Below, piece by piece: positions 43,732 to 53,946 of a stretch of 64,000 bases of DNA (position 1 is the stretch's first letter; each line of letters starts with the position of its first letter). The notes under the pieces are model-generated. The model was not told the origin of the DNA, made no database searches, and saw nothing but the letters and a program-made list of their open reading frames with translations. The position numbers were made by a program, and so were the translations under genes. Source of the DNA: Erwinia sp. SLM-02 (lineage in GTDB: Bacteria > Pseudomonadota > Gammaproteobacteria > Enterobacterales > Enterobacteriaceae); assembly GCF_037450285.1 (NCBI RefSeq), contig NZ_JAQISN010000002.1, forward strand, positions 496,001 through 560,000. Direction: 5' to 3'.

Positions 43732-44793
43732 GTGAGTAAAAACAAACTATCCAAAGGTCAACAACGTCGCGTGAGTGCTAACCACGATCGACGCCTCAAG
43801 CAGCGTGCCGACAAGCCCGAACCGGATGACAGCCTGTTCGGCGAGGCGCGGGATGGCGTAGCGATCAGCCGGTTTGGTATGCACGTTGACGTGGAAGATG
43901 CGGATGGTTCGGTACACCGCTGTAATATTCGTCGTACCATTCGTTCGCTCGTGACCGGTGACCGCGTGCTGTGGCGTCCGGGCGTGGAGGGCGGCGCAAC
44001 GGTGAAAGGTATCGTTGAAGCCGTGCATGAGCGAACGTCGGTGCTGACCCGCCCGGATTTCTACGATGGGGTGAAACCTATCGCCGCGAATATTAATCAG
44101 ATCGTGATTGTCTCTGCGATTCTGCCCGAGCTGTCGCTGAACATCATTGACCGCTATCTGGTCGCCAGCGAAACGCTGGACGTAGAGCCGCTGCTGGTGC
44201 TGAACAAAACCGATCTGCTCGACGACGAAGGCCGCAAATTCGTCGACGAGCAGATGGATATCTATCGCCGGATTGGCTACCGGGTGCTGATGGTCTCCAG
44301 CCATGAAAAACAGGGTCTTGTCGAGCTGGAAGAGGCGCTGACCGGGCGCGTCAGCATCTTTGCCGGCCAGTCAGGCGTGGGTAAATCCAGCCTGCTTAAC
44401 GCCCTGCTCGGCCTGGATCTCAGCAGCAACGAAATCCTCACCAACGACGTTTCCGACGTTTCCGGCCTGGGTCAGCACACCACCACCGCTGCCCGCCTCT
44501 ATCACTTCCCACACGGCGGCGACGTGATTGACTCCCCCGGCGTACGCGAATTCGGTTTATGGCATCTGGAACCGGAACAAATCACCCTCGGATTTGTCGA
44601 ATTTCGTAAGTATCTAGGCGGATGCCGGTTCCGTGACTGCAAGCATGATGCCGATCCGGGATGTGCTATCCGTGAAGCGGTTGATAATGGCGAAATCGAC
44701 GAGTCGCGCTTCGTCAACTATCACCACATTCTGGAAAGCATGTCCGAAGTGCAGGCAAAGACGCGCCGTAACTTCAGCTCTGACAAAGACTAA
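43732..44793 (+). CDS. rsgA: Small-subunit ribosome biogenesis GTPase RsgA
   Basis: A 353-residue circularly permuted GTPase that acts late in 30S maturation. N-terminal OB domain (about 40-105), G4 NKTD (158-161) before G1 GQSGVGKS (212-219), then DSPGVREFG, and a zinc-binding C-terminus (CRFRDCKHDADPGC). The start is GTG at 43732 with GAGGAA upstream; the protein then reads MSKNKLSKGQQRRV as in E. coli. Confidence 0.97.
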   Translation: MSKNKLSKGQQRRVSANHDRRLKQRADKPEPDDSLFGEARDGVAISRFGMHVDVEDADGSVHRCNIRRTIRSLVTGDRVLWRPGVEGGATVKGIVEAVHERTSVLTRPDFYDGVKPIAANINQIVIVSAILPELSLNIIDRYLVASETLDVEPLLVLNKTDLLDDEGRKFVDEQMDIYRRIGYRVLMVSSHEKQGLVELEEALTGRVSIFAGQSGVGKSSLLNALLGLDLSSNEILTNDVSDVSGLGQHTTTAARLYHFPHGGDVIDSPGVREFGLWHLEPEQITLGFVEFRKYLGGCRFRDCKHDADPGCAIREAVDNGEIDESRFVNYHHILESMSEVQAKTRRNFSSDKD

Positions 44794-44956
44794 CAATCTG
44801 TAATTTATCACGTAAATGGAAGCTGCCCGCCCAAAACAGGCGGCTTCCGGTCAGCTGACCGACGGTGCCCGGTCAGGCAATAGCCTTAACCGCCGGGCGC
44901 TGTTACAATCCGCCCCCATTTATTTTTCGCTGTCTGATTTAAGCCAGGAGGCTCAC

Positions 44957-45856
44957 GTGTTGGATCGTATTAAACTCGGCCTGAATAATTTACTGCCTAA
45001 AAAGGCCCTGACTGAACTTGCCGGCTGGGGTGCCAGCAAACGCGGCGGATGGCTGACCAAAGCGGTCATCGACGTTTTTGTGTGGTTCTATAAAGTGGAT
45101 ATGAAAGAGGCGCAGAAGCCGGATACCGCCAGCTATCGCACCTTTAACGACTTTTTCGTCCGCCCGCTGCGCGATGACGCGCGCCCGCTGATTGCCGATG
45201 CAAACCTGCTGGTACAGCCTGCCGATGGCGCGATCAGCCAGCTGGGGCATATCGACGGCGAGCAAATCTTCCAGGCCAAAGGCCACACCTACTCGCTGGA
45301 AGGCCTGCTGGCCGGCAATGAGAAGATGACGGCGATGTTCCGCAACGGCGAATTTGTGACCACTTATCTTGCGCCGCGCGACTATCACCGCGTGCATATG
45401 CCGTGCAACGGCATCCTGCGTGAGATGATCTACGTTCCCGGCGATCTGTATTCCGTGAATCCGCTCACCGCACAGAACATCCCGAATCTGTTTGCCCGTA
45501 ATGAGAGAGTCATCTGCCTGTTCGATACTGAATTTGGCCCCATGGCGCAAATTCTGGTTGGTGCAACCATCGTGGGCAGCATCGAAACCGTCTGGGCGGG
45601 CACCGTAACCCCACCGCGTGAAGGCGTAATTAAGCGCTGGAGCTTCCCGGGTGCGGACGCTGAAGGTTCCGTTGTCCTGCTGAAAGGCCAGGAAATGGGC
45701 CGCTTCAAACTCGGTTCTACGGTGATTAACCTGTTTGCCGAAGGTAAAGTAAAACTGGCTGAAAGCCTGGCTGCGGAAAGCAAAGTCCGCCTGGGTGAGA
45801 CGCTGGCCATCGCACTGCAAAAAGACAGTGCGGAAGACGTTCTTCATCATCCATAG
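44957..45856 (+). CDS. psd: Phosphatidylserine decarboxylase proenzyme
   Basis: A 299-residue inner-membrane enzyme that makes phosphatidylethanolamine. The LGST motif (252-255) self-cleaves before Ser254 to give the pyruvoyl group; Asp90 and His147 of the self-cleavage triad are present. The frame is open back to 44816, but AGGAGG at 44946-44951, 5 nt before GTG at 44957, and homology set the start. The C-terminal tail after the cleavage region is shorter than in E. coli (322 residues). Confidence 0.95.
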   Translation: MLDRIKLGLNNLLPKKALTELAGWGASKRGGWLTKAVIDVFVWFYKVDMKEAQKPDTASYRTFNDFFVRPLRDDARPLIADANLLVQPADGAISQLGHIDGEQIFQAKGHTYSLEGLLAGNEKMTAMFRNGEFVTTYLAPRDYHRVHMPCNGILREMIYVPGDLYSVNPLTAQNIPNLFARNERVICLFDTEFGPMAQILVGATIVGSIETVWAGTVTPPREGVIKRWSFPGADAEGSVVLLKGQEMGRFKLGSTVINLFAEGKVKLAESLAAESKVRLGETLAIALQKDSAEDVLHHP

Positions 45857-45865
45857 CGGATTGCC

Positions 45866-48800
45866 ATGTCACGCCTGATCCTCACTATTTTGTTAGGCTG
45901 GAGTCTTCTCCAGCCGCTCTACGCCGCCAGCGCACCGGATGCCGCGCAAATCAAACAGGAACTTGAACAGGCGAAGTCAGACAAAACGACTGCGAATCAG
46001 GCGGAAGTTGTCGATGCCCTGCAGTCAACCCTGAACTGGCTGGATGAACAGAAATCCTCGCTGGATAAAACCCAGGAATATCAGCAGGTCATTGATGACT
46101 TTCCTAAGCTTTCCCGTGAATTACGCCAGCAGATTGCCAACCTGACCGACAGCAATAAGCAGCTGCGCAGCAATATGAGCGCGGCCGACCTCGATCAGGA
46201 AATTCTGCAGGTCAGCAGCCAGCTGCTGGAAGAGGGGCGTCTGTCGCAGCAGGAACAGGATCGCGCCCGTGAAATCAGTGATTCACTCTCCCAGCTTCCG
46301 CTACAGCAAACCGATGCCCGGCGCAGCCTGAATGAAGTGGAGCGCCGCCTGCAGGGTCAGCCAACGGCGACCACCCCGCTGGCACAGGCGCAGCTGGCAT
46401 CGCGCCAGGCAGAATCCGCCGCGCAGAAAGCGCGGGTTGACGAGCTGGAGCTGGCGCAGCTGTCCGCAAATAACCGCCAGGAACTGGCGCGGATGCGGGC
46501 GGAGATCCACCAGCTCAAGGCCAGCCAGCTGGACGCCTATCTGCAGGATCTGCGCAACCAGCTTAACGGTCTGCGCCAGCGCGAAGCGGAGATGGCGCTG
46601 GCCCGCACCGAGCAGCTGGCGGAAAACAGTGGGGATATGCCGGAAGGCATCGCCGAGCAGTTCCGCGTGAACCGTGAACTCTCCGCCGCGCTGAATCAGC
46701 AGGCGCAGCGGATGGATCTCGTCGCGTCACAGCAGCGTACCGCCGCCAACCAGACGATCCAGGTCCGCCAGGCGCTGAGCACGCTGCGTGAGCAGTCGCA
46801 GTGGCTGGGCATGTCCAATGTGCTGGGTGAGGCGCTCAGAGCGCAGGTTTCTCGCCTGCCGGATATGCCGAAACCGCAGCAGCTGGATAACGAGATGGCG
46901 CAGCTGCGCGTGCAGCGGCTGCACTACGAAGATCTGCTGGAGCGCCAGCAGACGCTGAAACAGCTGCGCCAGGATGACAACAGCAATCTGACCAGCGAGC
47001 AGCGCCGCATCCTCGACGCGCAGCTAAAAACCCAACGTGAGTTGCTCACCTCGCTGCTTTCCGGCTGCGATAACCTGATCCTCGAAGTCACCAAACTCAA
47101 GGTCGGTAACAGCCAGCTGGTGGATGCGCTGAATGAAGTGAAAGAGGCGACCCACCGCTATCTGTTCTGGATTGCGGACGTCAGCCCGATCAGTATCAGC
47201 TACCCGCTCGACCTGGCGCGCGACCTGCAGCGCCTGCTGTCGCTGGATACCCTGGGTCAGCTGGGTGGCGCACTGGTGATGATGGTCACCAGCCGCGAAA
47301 CGGTTATGCCCATTCTGGGTGCGATCCTGCTGGTGGGTTTCAGTATCAGTTCTCGCCGGCACTTCCGTAACTTTCTCGAACGCGCGTCCAGCAAGGTCGG
47401 TAAAGTCACCCTGGACCACTTCAGCCTGACGCTACGCACGGTGTTCTGGTCGATTCTCGTTGCCCTGCCCCTGCCGGTACTCTGGGCCGCGCTGGGCTAC
47501 GGCTTACAGCACGCCTGGCCGTATCCTATTGCGGTTGCCGTTGGCGATGGCGTCACCGCCAGCGTGCCGCTGCTGTGGGCCTTTATGATCAGCGCTACCT
47601 TCGCCCGCCCGCAGGGGTTGTTTATCATCCACTTCCGCTGGCCGCAAACGCGTGTGGCCCGGGCGATGCGCTTCTACACGCTGTGTATTGGCCTGGTTGT
47701 GCCGCTGATGATGGTGCTTATCGCCTTTGATAATCTCGAAGACCGCGAATTCTCCGCCACGCTGGGCCGCCTGTGCTTTATTCTGATCTGCGGCGCGCTG
47801 AGCCTGGTGACCGTCAGCCTGAAGCGCGCCGGCATTCCGCTGCACCTTGATAAGGAGGGCAACGGCGAGAACTTCATCAATAACATCCTGTGGAATGTGA
47901 TGATTGCCATTCCGCTGATTGCCGCGCTGGCGTCCTGCATTGGCTATCTGGCGACGGCCCAGGCGCTGCTCGCCAGGCTGGAAACCTCGGTGGCTATCTG
48001 GTTCCTGCTGCTGGTGATCTACCACATTATTCGCCGCTGGATGCTGATCCAGCGCCGCCGGATTGCCTTCGATCGTGCCCGTCATCGCCGGGCGGAGATC
48101 CTGGCCCAGCGTGCACGCGGCGAAGAGGAAGCCGCGGCGCAGCAGAGCGCCGCTGACAGCGTTGATGTGGAAGAACCGGTTATCGATCTTGATGCCATCA
48201 GCGCCCAGTCATTACGACTGGTACGTTCCATTCTGACGCTGATCGCGCTGGTTTCCGTCATCGTGCTCTGGTCGGAAATCCATTCCGCATTCGGCTTCCT
48301 CGAGAATATCCGTCTGTGGGACGTCAGCACCACCATTCAGGGCGTGGAAAGCCTGCAGCCGATTACCCTCGGTTCGGTACTGATCGCCATACTGGTGCTG
48401 ATTATCACCACGCAGCTGGTCCGCAACATGCCTGCCCTGCTGGAGCTGGCGCTGCTACAGCATCTCGATCTCACACCGGGTACCGGCTACGCCATCACCA
48501 CCGTGACCAAGTATCTGCTGATCCTGATCGGCGGGCTGACCGGGTTCTCGATGATTGGCGTTGACTGGTCGAAGCTACAGTGGCTGGTCGCGGCGCTGGG
48601 TGTGGGACTGGGCTTCGGCCTGCAGGAGATTTTCGCTAACTTTATCTCCGGTCTGATTATCCTGTTTGAAAAACCGATTCGTATCGGCGATACCGTCACC
48701 ATTCGCGATCTGACCGGCAGCATCACCCGAATTAATACCCGCGCGACCACCATTACCGACTGGGATCGCAAAGAGATTATCGTGCCGAACAAGGCGTTTA

Positions 48801-49201
48801 TCACCGAGCAGTTCGTGAACTGGTCGCTCTCCGACTCGGTTACGCGCGTGGTGCTGACTATCCCGGCCGCGGCGGAAGCCAACAGTGAAGAGGTGACCAA
48901 CGTCCTGCTGCAGGCAGCCCATCGCTGTAGCTACGTGCTGGAAACACCGCAGCCGGAAGCTTTCCTCGTCGACCTGCAGCAGGGGATCCAGCTGTTTGAG
49001 CTGCGTATCCACGCCGCAGAGATGGGGCACCGCATGCCGCTGCGTCATGAGCTGCATCAGCTTATTCTGCGCGGCTATCAGGAACACGGGCTGGAGATGC
49101 CGTTCCCACCGTTCCAGGTGCGGATGGAAACCCTTGGCCGTAAAACGCCGGCCAGCAACGGGGCTCCGGTGGCAAGAACCTATAAATCGGGTGGCCTGTA
49201 A
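45866..49201 (+). CDS. mscM: Miniconductance mechanosensitive channel MscM (YjeP)
   Basis: An 1111-residue channel that protects cells from sudden turgor rise. Signal peptide about 1-20 (ends YAAS); a long periplasmic coiled-coil region (about 25-460) rich in Gln/Leu heptads; about ten transmembrane segments (about 465-900); then the MscS core with GLGFGLQEIFANFISGLIILFEKPIRIGD (pore helix and beta domain, about 914-942, quoted here as a region). It begins 9 nt after psd, as in E. coli, so rsgA/psd/mscM may be co-transcribed. Confidence 0.96.
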   Translation: MSRLILTILLGWSLLQPLYAASAPDAAQIKQELEQAKSDKTTANQAEVVDALQSTLNWLDEQKSSLDKTQEYQQVIDDFPKLSRELRQQIANLTDSNKQLRSNMSAADLDQEILQVSSQLLEEGRLSQQEQDRAREISDSLSQLPLQQTDARRSLNEVERRLQGQPTATTPLAQAQLASRQAESAAQKARVDELELAQLSANNRQELARMRAEIHQLKASQLDAYLQDLRNQLNGLRQREAEMALARTEQLAENSGDMPEGIAEQFRVNRELSAALNQQAQRMDLVASQQRTAANQTIQVRQALSTLREQSQWLGMSNVLGEALRAQVSRLPDMPKPQQLDNEMAQLRVQRLHYEDLLERQQTLKQLRQDDNSNLTSEQRRILDAQLKTQRELLTSLLSGCDNLILEVTKLKVGNSQLVDALNEVKEATHRYLFWIADVSPISISYPLDLARDLQRLLSLDTLGQLGGALVMMVTSRETVMPILGAILLVGFSISSRRHFRNFLERASSKVGKVTLDHFSLTLRTVFWSILVALPLPVLWAALGYGLQHAWPYPIAVAVGDGVTASVPLLWAFMISATFARPQGLFIIHFRWPQTRVARAMRFYTLCIGLVVPLMMVLIAFDNLEDREFSATLGRLCFILICGALSLVTVSLKRAGIPLHLDKEGNGENFINNILWNVMIAIPLIAALASCIGYLATAQALLARLETSVAIWFLLLVIYHIIRRWMLIQRRRIAFDRARHRRAEILAQRARGEEEAAAQQSAADSVDVEEPVIDLDAISAQSLRLVRSILTLIALVSVIVLWSEIHSAFGFLENIRLWDVSTTIQGVESLQPITLGSVLIAILVLIITTQLVRNMPALLELALLQHLDLTPGTGYAITTVTKYLLILIGGLTGFSMIGVDWSKLQWLVAALGVGLGFGLQEIFANFISGLIILFEKPIRIGDTVTIRDLTGSITRINTRATTITDWDRKEIIVPNKAFITEQFVNWSLSDSVTRVVLTIPAAAEANSEEVTNVLLQAAHRCSYVLETPQPEAFLVDLQQGIQLFELRIHAAEMGHRMPLRHELHQLILRGYQEHGLEMPFPPFQVRMETLGRKTPASNGAPVARTYKSGGL

Positions 49202-49289
49202 GCTGCTGGCCTGCCGCGCTGTGCGTCGGGGAACCGGCGTCAGCGGGTTGCTGATGCAGCCACGCCTGCAGGCTTTCAGCGCGTTATGC

Positions 49290-49320
49290 CGAAAAAAAAG
49301 GTCCCGTTCGGGACCTCTTG
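49290..49320 (-). terminator. Terminator of epmA
   Basis: AGGTCCC / GGGACCT with a GTTC loop (49299-49316); leftward it is followed by eight T. It may also act on mscM from the other side. Confidence 0.85.
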
Positions 49321-49342
49321 CAGCGAAGGGGCTGAGTAGCTG

Positions 49343-50320
49343 TCAGCAGCGATCCACCGTAAAGGCAATCACCTCGCTCAGCTGCTCGGCCTTTAACGCC
49401 AGCATGATAATACGGTCAACGCCCAGCGCCACGCCGGAACATTCCGGTAAACCGTGCGCCAGCGCATCCAGCAGATTGTTATCGATCGGCTGCTCCGGTA
49501 AACCTGCCGCCGCGCGCTTTTTATTATCCTGCATAAAACGCTGCCGCTGCTCGCGGCTGTCGGTCAGTTCGCGGAAGCCGTTCGCCAGCTCAATCCCCTT
49601 GAAGTAAACCTCAAAGCGTTCCGCCACGCGGTGATCTTCCGTGCTGATCTCCGCCAGCGAGGCCTGAGTTGCCGGGAAGTGGTAAACAAACGCCGGGCGG
49701 TCTTTGCCAATTTCCGGCTCCACGCCAAGCATAAACAGCAGCTGGAGCAGCGTATCGCGATCCTCTTCGCGGTTCGCCAGATCGCCCGCGCCGAGCTTTT
49801 CTGCCGCTTCACGCAGCTGAGCCTTGTCGGCAGACAGCGGATCGATCTCCAGATGGCGGATAAACGCCTGCTGATAAGAGAGGGTTTCCGCCGGCGCGCA
49901 TTCCAGCACCTGCTGCAGCAGATCGTCCACCTCATTCATCAGGCGGTACATGTCGTAATGCGGGCGGTACCACTCCAGCATGGTGAATTCCGGGTTATGG
50001 TGGCGCCCCATCTCTTCATTGCGGAAGCTGCGGCACAGCTGATAAATCGGTCCGCTGCCCGCGGCCAGCAGCCGCTTCATATGGTATTCCGGGCTGGTCA
50101 TCAGATAGAGGTCGATGCCTGCCGATGCGCCTGGCCCCACGAAACGCGTCTGGAAGGGGAACAGGTGGACGTCGGTGACCGTGGCCTGGCTCATCGCCGG
50201 GGTTTCCACTTCCAGCACGCCACGATCGGCAAAGAAACGCCGGATTTCAGCCATGATCGCCGCTCGTTTTAACAAATTAGCGATGGATGCACTCGGCTGC
50301 CAGCTGGCCGTTTCGCTCAT
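49343..50320 (-). CDS. epmA: EF-P beta-lysylation ligase EpmA
   Basis: A 325-residue lysyl-tRNA-synthetase-like enzyme without the anticodon-binding domain. It attaches (R)-beta-lysine, made by EpmB, to Lys34 of EF-P. Class II motifs are clear: YHMKRLLAAGSGPIYQLCRSFRNEE (motif 2 region), and GVALGVDRIIML (motif 3). The frame extends 20 codons upstream, but the ATG at 50320 gives the E. coli length. epmB and efp lie 4 kb away. Divergent from frdA. Confidence 0.96.
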   Translation of the reverse strand: MSETASWQPSASIANLLKRAAIMAEIRRFFADRGVLEVETPAMSQATVTDVHLFPFQTRFVGPGASAGIDLYLMTSPEYHMKRLLAAGSGPIYQLCRSFRNEEMGRHHNPEFTMLEWYRPHYDMYRLMNEVDDLLQQVLECAPAETLSYQQAFIRHLEIDPLSADKAQLREAAEKLGAGDLANREEDRDTLLQLLFMLGVEPEIGKDRPAFVYHFPATQASLAEISTEDHRVAERFEVYFKGIELANGFRELTDSREQRQRFMQDNKKRAAAGLPEQPIDNNLLDALAHGLPECSGVALGVDRIIMLALKAEQLSEVIAFTVDRC

Positions 50321-50529
50321 CTTTTCTACTCCAAAGTCAGTCAGGGCAAGAAGTCTACCTGTCCCTGGCGTTCCGCACAATTCTGCACGGAATAAAACCG
50401 TTCCTCACCGCCAGAAACCCTTTGTACGCTTTTTCTACGCTACCCACCCAAATACCCGAACACATCAAGTCAGCGCATTTTTAGCCAAAGTATACTGGGC
50501 ACAGACTGGCGGAAAAACTTCGCCAACCC

Positions 50530-50546
50530 TATGTAATTACTACATA
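50530..50546. promoter_or_regulatory. Dyad in the frdA leader
   Basis: TATGTA-ATTAC-TACATA forms a 17-bp palindrome between a possible -10 (TATACT at 50491-50496) and the frdA ribosome-binding site. Regulator unknown; no good FNR box (TTGAT-N4-ATCAA) is visible, only an ATCAA half-site at 50463-50467. Confidence 0.35.
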
Positions 50547-50567
50547 AAGTTAAGCAGGGAGGAACAT

Positions 50568-52357
50568 GTGCAAATCCTGACTGTCGACATAGTCATTGTG
50601 GGCGCGGGGGGGCAGGACTGCGTGCAGCCATTGCCGCCGCGGAAGCGAACCCACGGCTGAAGATAGCGCTGATTTCAAAGGTCTATCCGATGCGCAGCCA
50701 CACCGTCGCGGCGGAGGGCGGTGCTGCCGCCGTCACCACCTCGCAGGACAGCTTCGAGTCTCACTTTCACGATACGGTTGCCGGTGGAGACTGGCTTTGC
50801 GAGCAGCCGGTGGTGGACTACTTCGTGGAGCACTGCCCGCAGGAGATGGCACAGCTGGAGCACTGGGGATGCCCGTGGAGCCGCCAGCCGGACGGTTCCG
50901 TCAGCGTGCGTCGCTTTGGCGGCATGAAAAATGAACGAACCTGGTTCGCCGCCGATAAAACCGGCTTCCACATGCTGCACACGCTGTTCCAGACCTCTCT
51001 GCAATATCCGCAAATCCAGCGCCTGGATGAATATTTTGTCCTCGATCTGCTGGTGGATGACGGTGTCGCCAGCGGCCTGGTGGCGCTCAGTATGATGGAG
51101 GGCACGCTGATTGAGGTACGTGCCCGCTCGGTGATCCTCGCCACCGGCGGCGCGGGGCGCGTTTATCGCTATAACACCAACGGCGGCATCGTCACCGGCG
51201 ATGGCATGGCGATGGCCTTCCGCCACGGCGTGCCGCTGCGTGATATGGAGTTTGTGCAGTATCACCCGACCGGCCTTCCGGGGTCCGGGATCCTGATGAC
51301 CGAAGGCTGTCGCGGTGAGGGCGGCATTCTGGTGAATAAAGACGGCTATCGCTATCTGCAGGATTACGGTATGGGGCCGGAAACGCCCGTCGGCCAGCCG
51401 AAAAACAAATATATGGAGCTGGGGCCGCGCGACAAAGTTTCTCAGGCGTTCTGGCACGAATGGCGCAAGGGCAACACCATTGCCACCGCGCGTGGTGATG
51501 TGGTGCATCTGGATTTACGCCACCTTGGCGCGAAGAAGCTGCATGAACGCCTGCCGTTTATCTGTGAACTCAGCAAAGCCTACGTCGGCGTCGATCCGGT
51601 TAATACTCCGATCCCCGTGCGCCCTACCGCCCATTACACCATGGGCGGCATCGAAACCAATACCCATTGTGAAACCCGAATCCAGGGTCTGTTTGCCGTC
51701 GGTGAATGTTCTTCCGTTGGTCTGCACGGCGCCAACCGCCTCGGCTCAAACTCACTGGCGGAGCTGGTGGTGTTCGGCCGCCTGGCAGGCGAGCAGGCCG
51801 CGCAGCGCTGCGCCCACCCGCATCCGGTCTCCTATAGCGCGATCGGCGCCCAGAGCAGCGATATCGAACGTCGCCTGCACGCGCTGGCCCACCAGACGGG
51901 CGGTGAGAATCTGGCGGCACTGCGCGATGAGATGGGCATGGCGATGGAAGAAGGCTGTGGTATTTACCGCACGCCGGACCTGATGCAGAAGACGATCGAC
52001 AAGCTCGCCGAACTCAAGCAGCGGGTTGAAAACGTGGCGATTACCGACAGTTCGAGCGTCTTCAATACGCAACTGCTGTACACCCTCGAGCTGAAACACG
52101 GGCTGGACGTTGCGGAATGTATGGCCCATTCGGCGATACAGCGGAAAGAGTCGCGCGGGGCGCACCAGCGCCTGGATGAAGGTTGTACCGAGCGCAATGA
52201 TGAAAAATATCTGCAGCACAGCCTGGCCTTCTTTAATCCCCAGGCCGCGCCCTCCATCAGCTGGGCTCCGGTAGCCATTACTCACCTGCCCCCGGCACAG
52301 CGCGTGTACGGTGCCGCATCGGAGGATAACAGCCAAAAGGAGCCCGTCAATGAGTGA
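50568..52357 (+). pseudogene. frdA: Fumarate reductase flavoprotein subunit, frameshifted near the N-terminus
   Basis: The expected start is GTG at 50568 with AGGGAGGAA upstream. The first 15 codons read MQILTVDIVIVGAGG, then the frame breaks at a run of seven G (50606-50612); eight G would restore GAGGAGLRAAIAAAEANP and join in frame to the remainder. As it stands translation ends at 50660. The rest (from MRSHTVAAEGG at 50690 on) is intact: the His that binds FAD covalently, HPTGLPGSGILMTEGCRGEGG and the C-terminal NESRGAHQRLDEGC-type segment. With one G added the protein would have 596 residues (E. coli 602). It could be a true mutation, a phase-variable tract, or a sequencing error. The ATG at 50690 would give a product without the FAD-binding Rossmann loop. 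Confidence 0.85.
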
Positions 52358-53084
52358 TAACGCCCTGCGTAAAATCGATATTCTGCGTTACAACCCCGAG
52401 AGCGATCGGCTGCCGCGCCACGAAATCTTCAGCGTCCCATGGGATGAACAAACCTCGCTGCTGGATGCGCTGGGCTATATCAAGGACAACCTCGCGTTCG
52501 ATCTGTCTTACCGCTGGTCCTGTAGAATGGCCATCTGCGGCTCCTGCGGAATGATGGTCAACGGCATACCGAAACTCGCCTGCAAAATTTTCCTGCGCGA
52601 CTATCCCCAGGGCATGAAGATTGAACCGCTGGCCAATTTCCCCATCGAACGCGATCTGATTGTGGACATGACCCACTTTATTGAAAGCCTGGAAGCGATC
52701 AAACCGTGGATCATCGGCAATACGGGCAGTGTCGCTCAGGGCGCAGGGCGCCAGACGCCGGCGCAAATGGCGAAATATCATCAGTTCTCCGGCTGCATCA
52801 ACTGCGGCCTGTGCTATGCCGCCTGCCCGCAGTTTGGGCTGAATCCGGAATTTATCGGCCCTGCCGCTATTACCCTCGCCCATCGCTACAACCTGGACAG
52901 TCGGGATCGCGGTAAAGCACAGCGCATGCCGCAGTTAAACGGAGAGAACGGCGTCTGGAGCTGCACCTTCGTCGGCTTCTGTTCCGAAGTCTGCCCAAAA
53001 CACGTTGATCCGGCGGCCGCCATTCAGCAGGGGAAAATAGAGAGCAGCCGGGACTTTCTTATCGCCACGCTGAAACCTCATTAA
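52350..53084 (+). CDS. frdB: Fumarate reductase iron-sulfur subunit
   Basis: A 244-residue protein that carries electrons from menaquinol to FrdA. [2Fe-2S] ligands Cys58, 63, 66, 78; the [4Fe-4S] and [3Fe-4S] ligands start with CINCGLCYAACP (149-160) and include CSEVCP near 211-216. It overlaps frdA by 8 nt; AAAAGGAG precedes the ATG at 52350. Confidence 0.97.
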   Translation: MSDNALRKIDILRYNPESDRLPRHEIFSVPWDEQTSLLDALGYIKDNLAFDLSYRWSCRMAICGSCGMMVNGIPKLACKIFLRDYPQGMKIEPLANFPIERDLIVDMTHFIESLEAIKPWIIGNTGSVAQGAGRQTPAQMAKYHQFSGCINCGLCYAACPQFGLNPEFIGPAAITLAHRYNLDSRDRGKAQRMPQLNGENGVWSCTFVGFCSEVCPKHVDPAAAIQQGKIESSRDFLIATLKPH

Positions 53085-53095
53085 GGAAGACCGAA

Positions 53096-53491
53096 ATGAT
53101 GACAAAACGCAATCCTTACTGCCGCCCGGTGGAGTCCGGCTGGTGGCGCTCTCTGCCCTTCTACCGCTTCTATATGCTGCGCGAAAGTACGGCGATCCCC
53201 GCGCTGTGGTTCAGTCTGGAACTGATCTTCGGCCTGTTTGCCCTCAAGCATGGGCCAGAAAGCTGGGCAGGCTATGTCACCTTTTTGCAGCACCCCGTCA
53301 CGTTATTGCTGAATGTGCTGGCGCTGGCCGCCGCGCTGCTGCACACCAAAACCTGGTTCGATCTGGCGCCCAAGGCGTCGATCATTATCGTTAAAGGGGA
53401 AAAGCTGCCGCCGGAACCGCTGATTAAAGGGTTATGGATCATAACGATCGTTCTCAGTCTTGCGGTCCTGGCCGCTGCGCTGTGGGCGTAA
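53096..53491 (+). CDS. frdC: Fumarate reductase membrane anchor subunit C
   Basis: A 131-residue protein with three transmembrane helices (about 28-50, 64-85, 107-130). LPFYRFYMLRE and HTKTWFDLAPKA match E. coli FrdC. With FrdD it anchors FrdAB and binds quinone. Two ATG codons occur in a row (53096 and 53099); AAGGAAG precedes. Confidence 0.96.
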   Translation: MMTKRNPYCRPVESGWWRSLPFYRFYMLRESTAIPALWFSLELIFGLFALKHGPESWAGYVTFLQHPVTLLLNVLALAAALLHTKTWFDLAPKASIIIVKGEKLPPEPLIKGLWIITIVLSLAVLAAALWA

Positions 53492-53500
53492 GGAGCACAA

Positions 53501-53857
53501 ATGAAAGCAATACCGCAACGTTCTGATGAACCGATCTTCTGGGGGCTGTTTGGTGCGGGTGGCATGTGGACGGCGATGTTCAGCCCGGTGCTGATCCTGC
53601 TCGTCGGTCTGCTGTTGCCCGTCGGCTGGGCGCCGGAAGAAGCCTTCAGCTACACGCGAATAATGGGCTTCGCCACCTCTTTTGTCGGCCGTATCTTCCT
53701 GCTGCTGGCCATTATTCTGCCCCTGTGGTGCAGCATGCATCGCCTTCATCACGGACTGCACGATCTGAAAGTGCATATTCCCGGCAGCAAATGGCTGTGC
53801 TATGGCCTGGCGGCGATATTAAGCGTGGTGACGATAATTGGCGTGGTGACGCTGTAG
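53501..53857 (+). CDS. frdD: Fumarate reductase membrane anchor subunit D
   Basis: A 118-residue protein with three transmembrane helices. It has SDEPIFWGLFGAGGMW near the start and HRLHHGLHDLKVHIPG (about 85-100). It ends the frd operon. In E. coli ampC follows; here it is absent. Confidence 0.95.
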   Translation: MKAIPQRSDEPIFWGLFGAGGMWTAMFSPVLILLVGLLLPVGWAPEEAFSYTRIMGFATSFVGRIFLLLAIILPLWCSMHRLHHGLHDLKVHIPGSKWLCYGLAAILSVVTIIGVVTL

Positions 53858-53909
53858 CGCCGGCGGCTCAAGGGGATTTTACTATCGGGGGTGAGACGCT
53901 TTAACCGGT

Positions 53910-53940
53910 TGTCAGGCCAGTACAGTGTACCGGCCTGACA
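53910..53940. terminator. Hairpin between frdD and the entericidin gene
   Basis: TGTCAGGCC-x-GTAC / GTAC-x-GGCCTGACA, a 31-nt palindrome with a single mismatch and 3-nt loop. It lies between convergent genes. No T-run. Confidence 0.6.
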
Positions 53941-53946
53941 CACTGA

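Noticed and set aside
50440..50560. FNR box upstream of frdA
   Set aside because: Only an ATCAA half-site is seen; the opposite half is CCCGA, too far from TTGAT.
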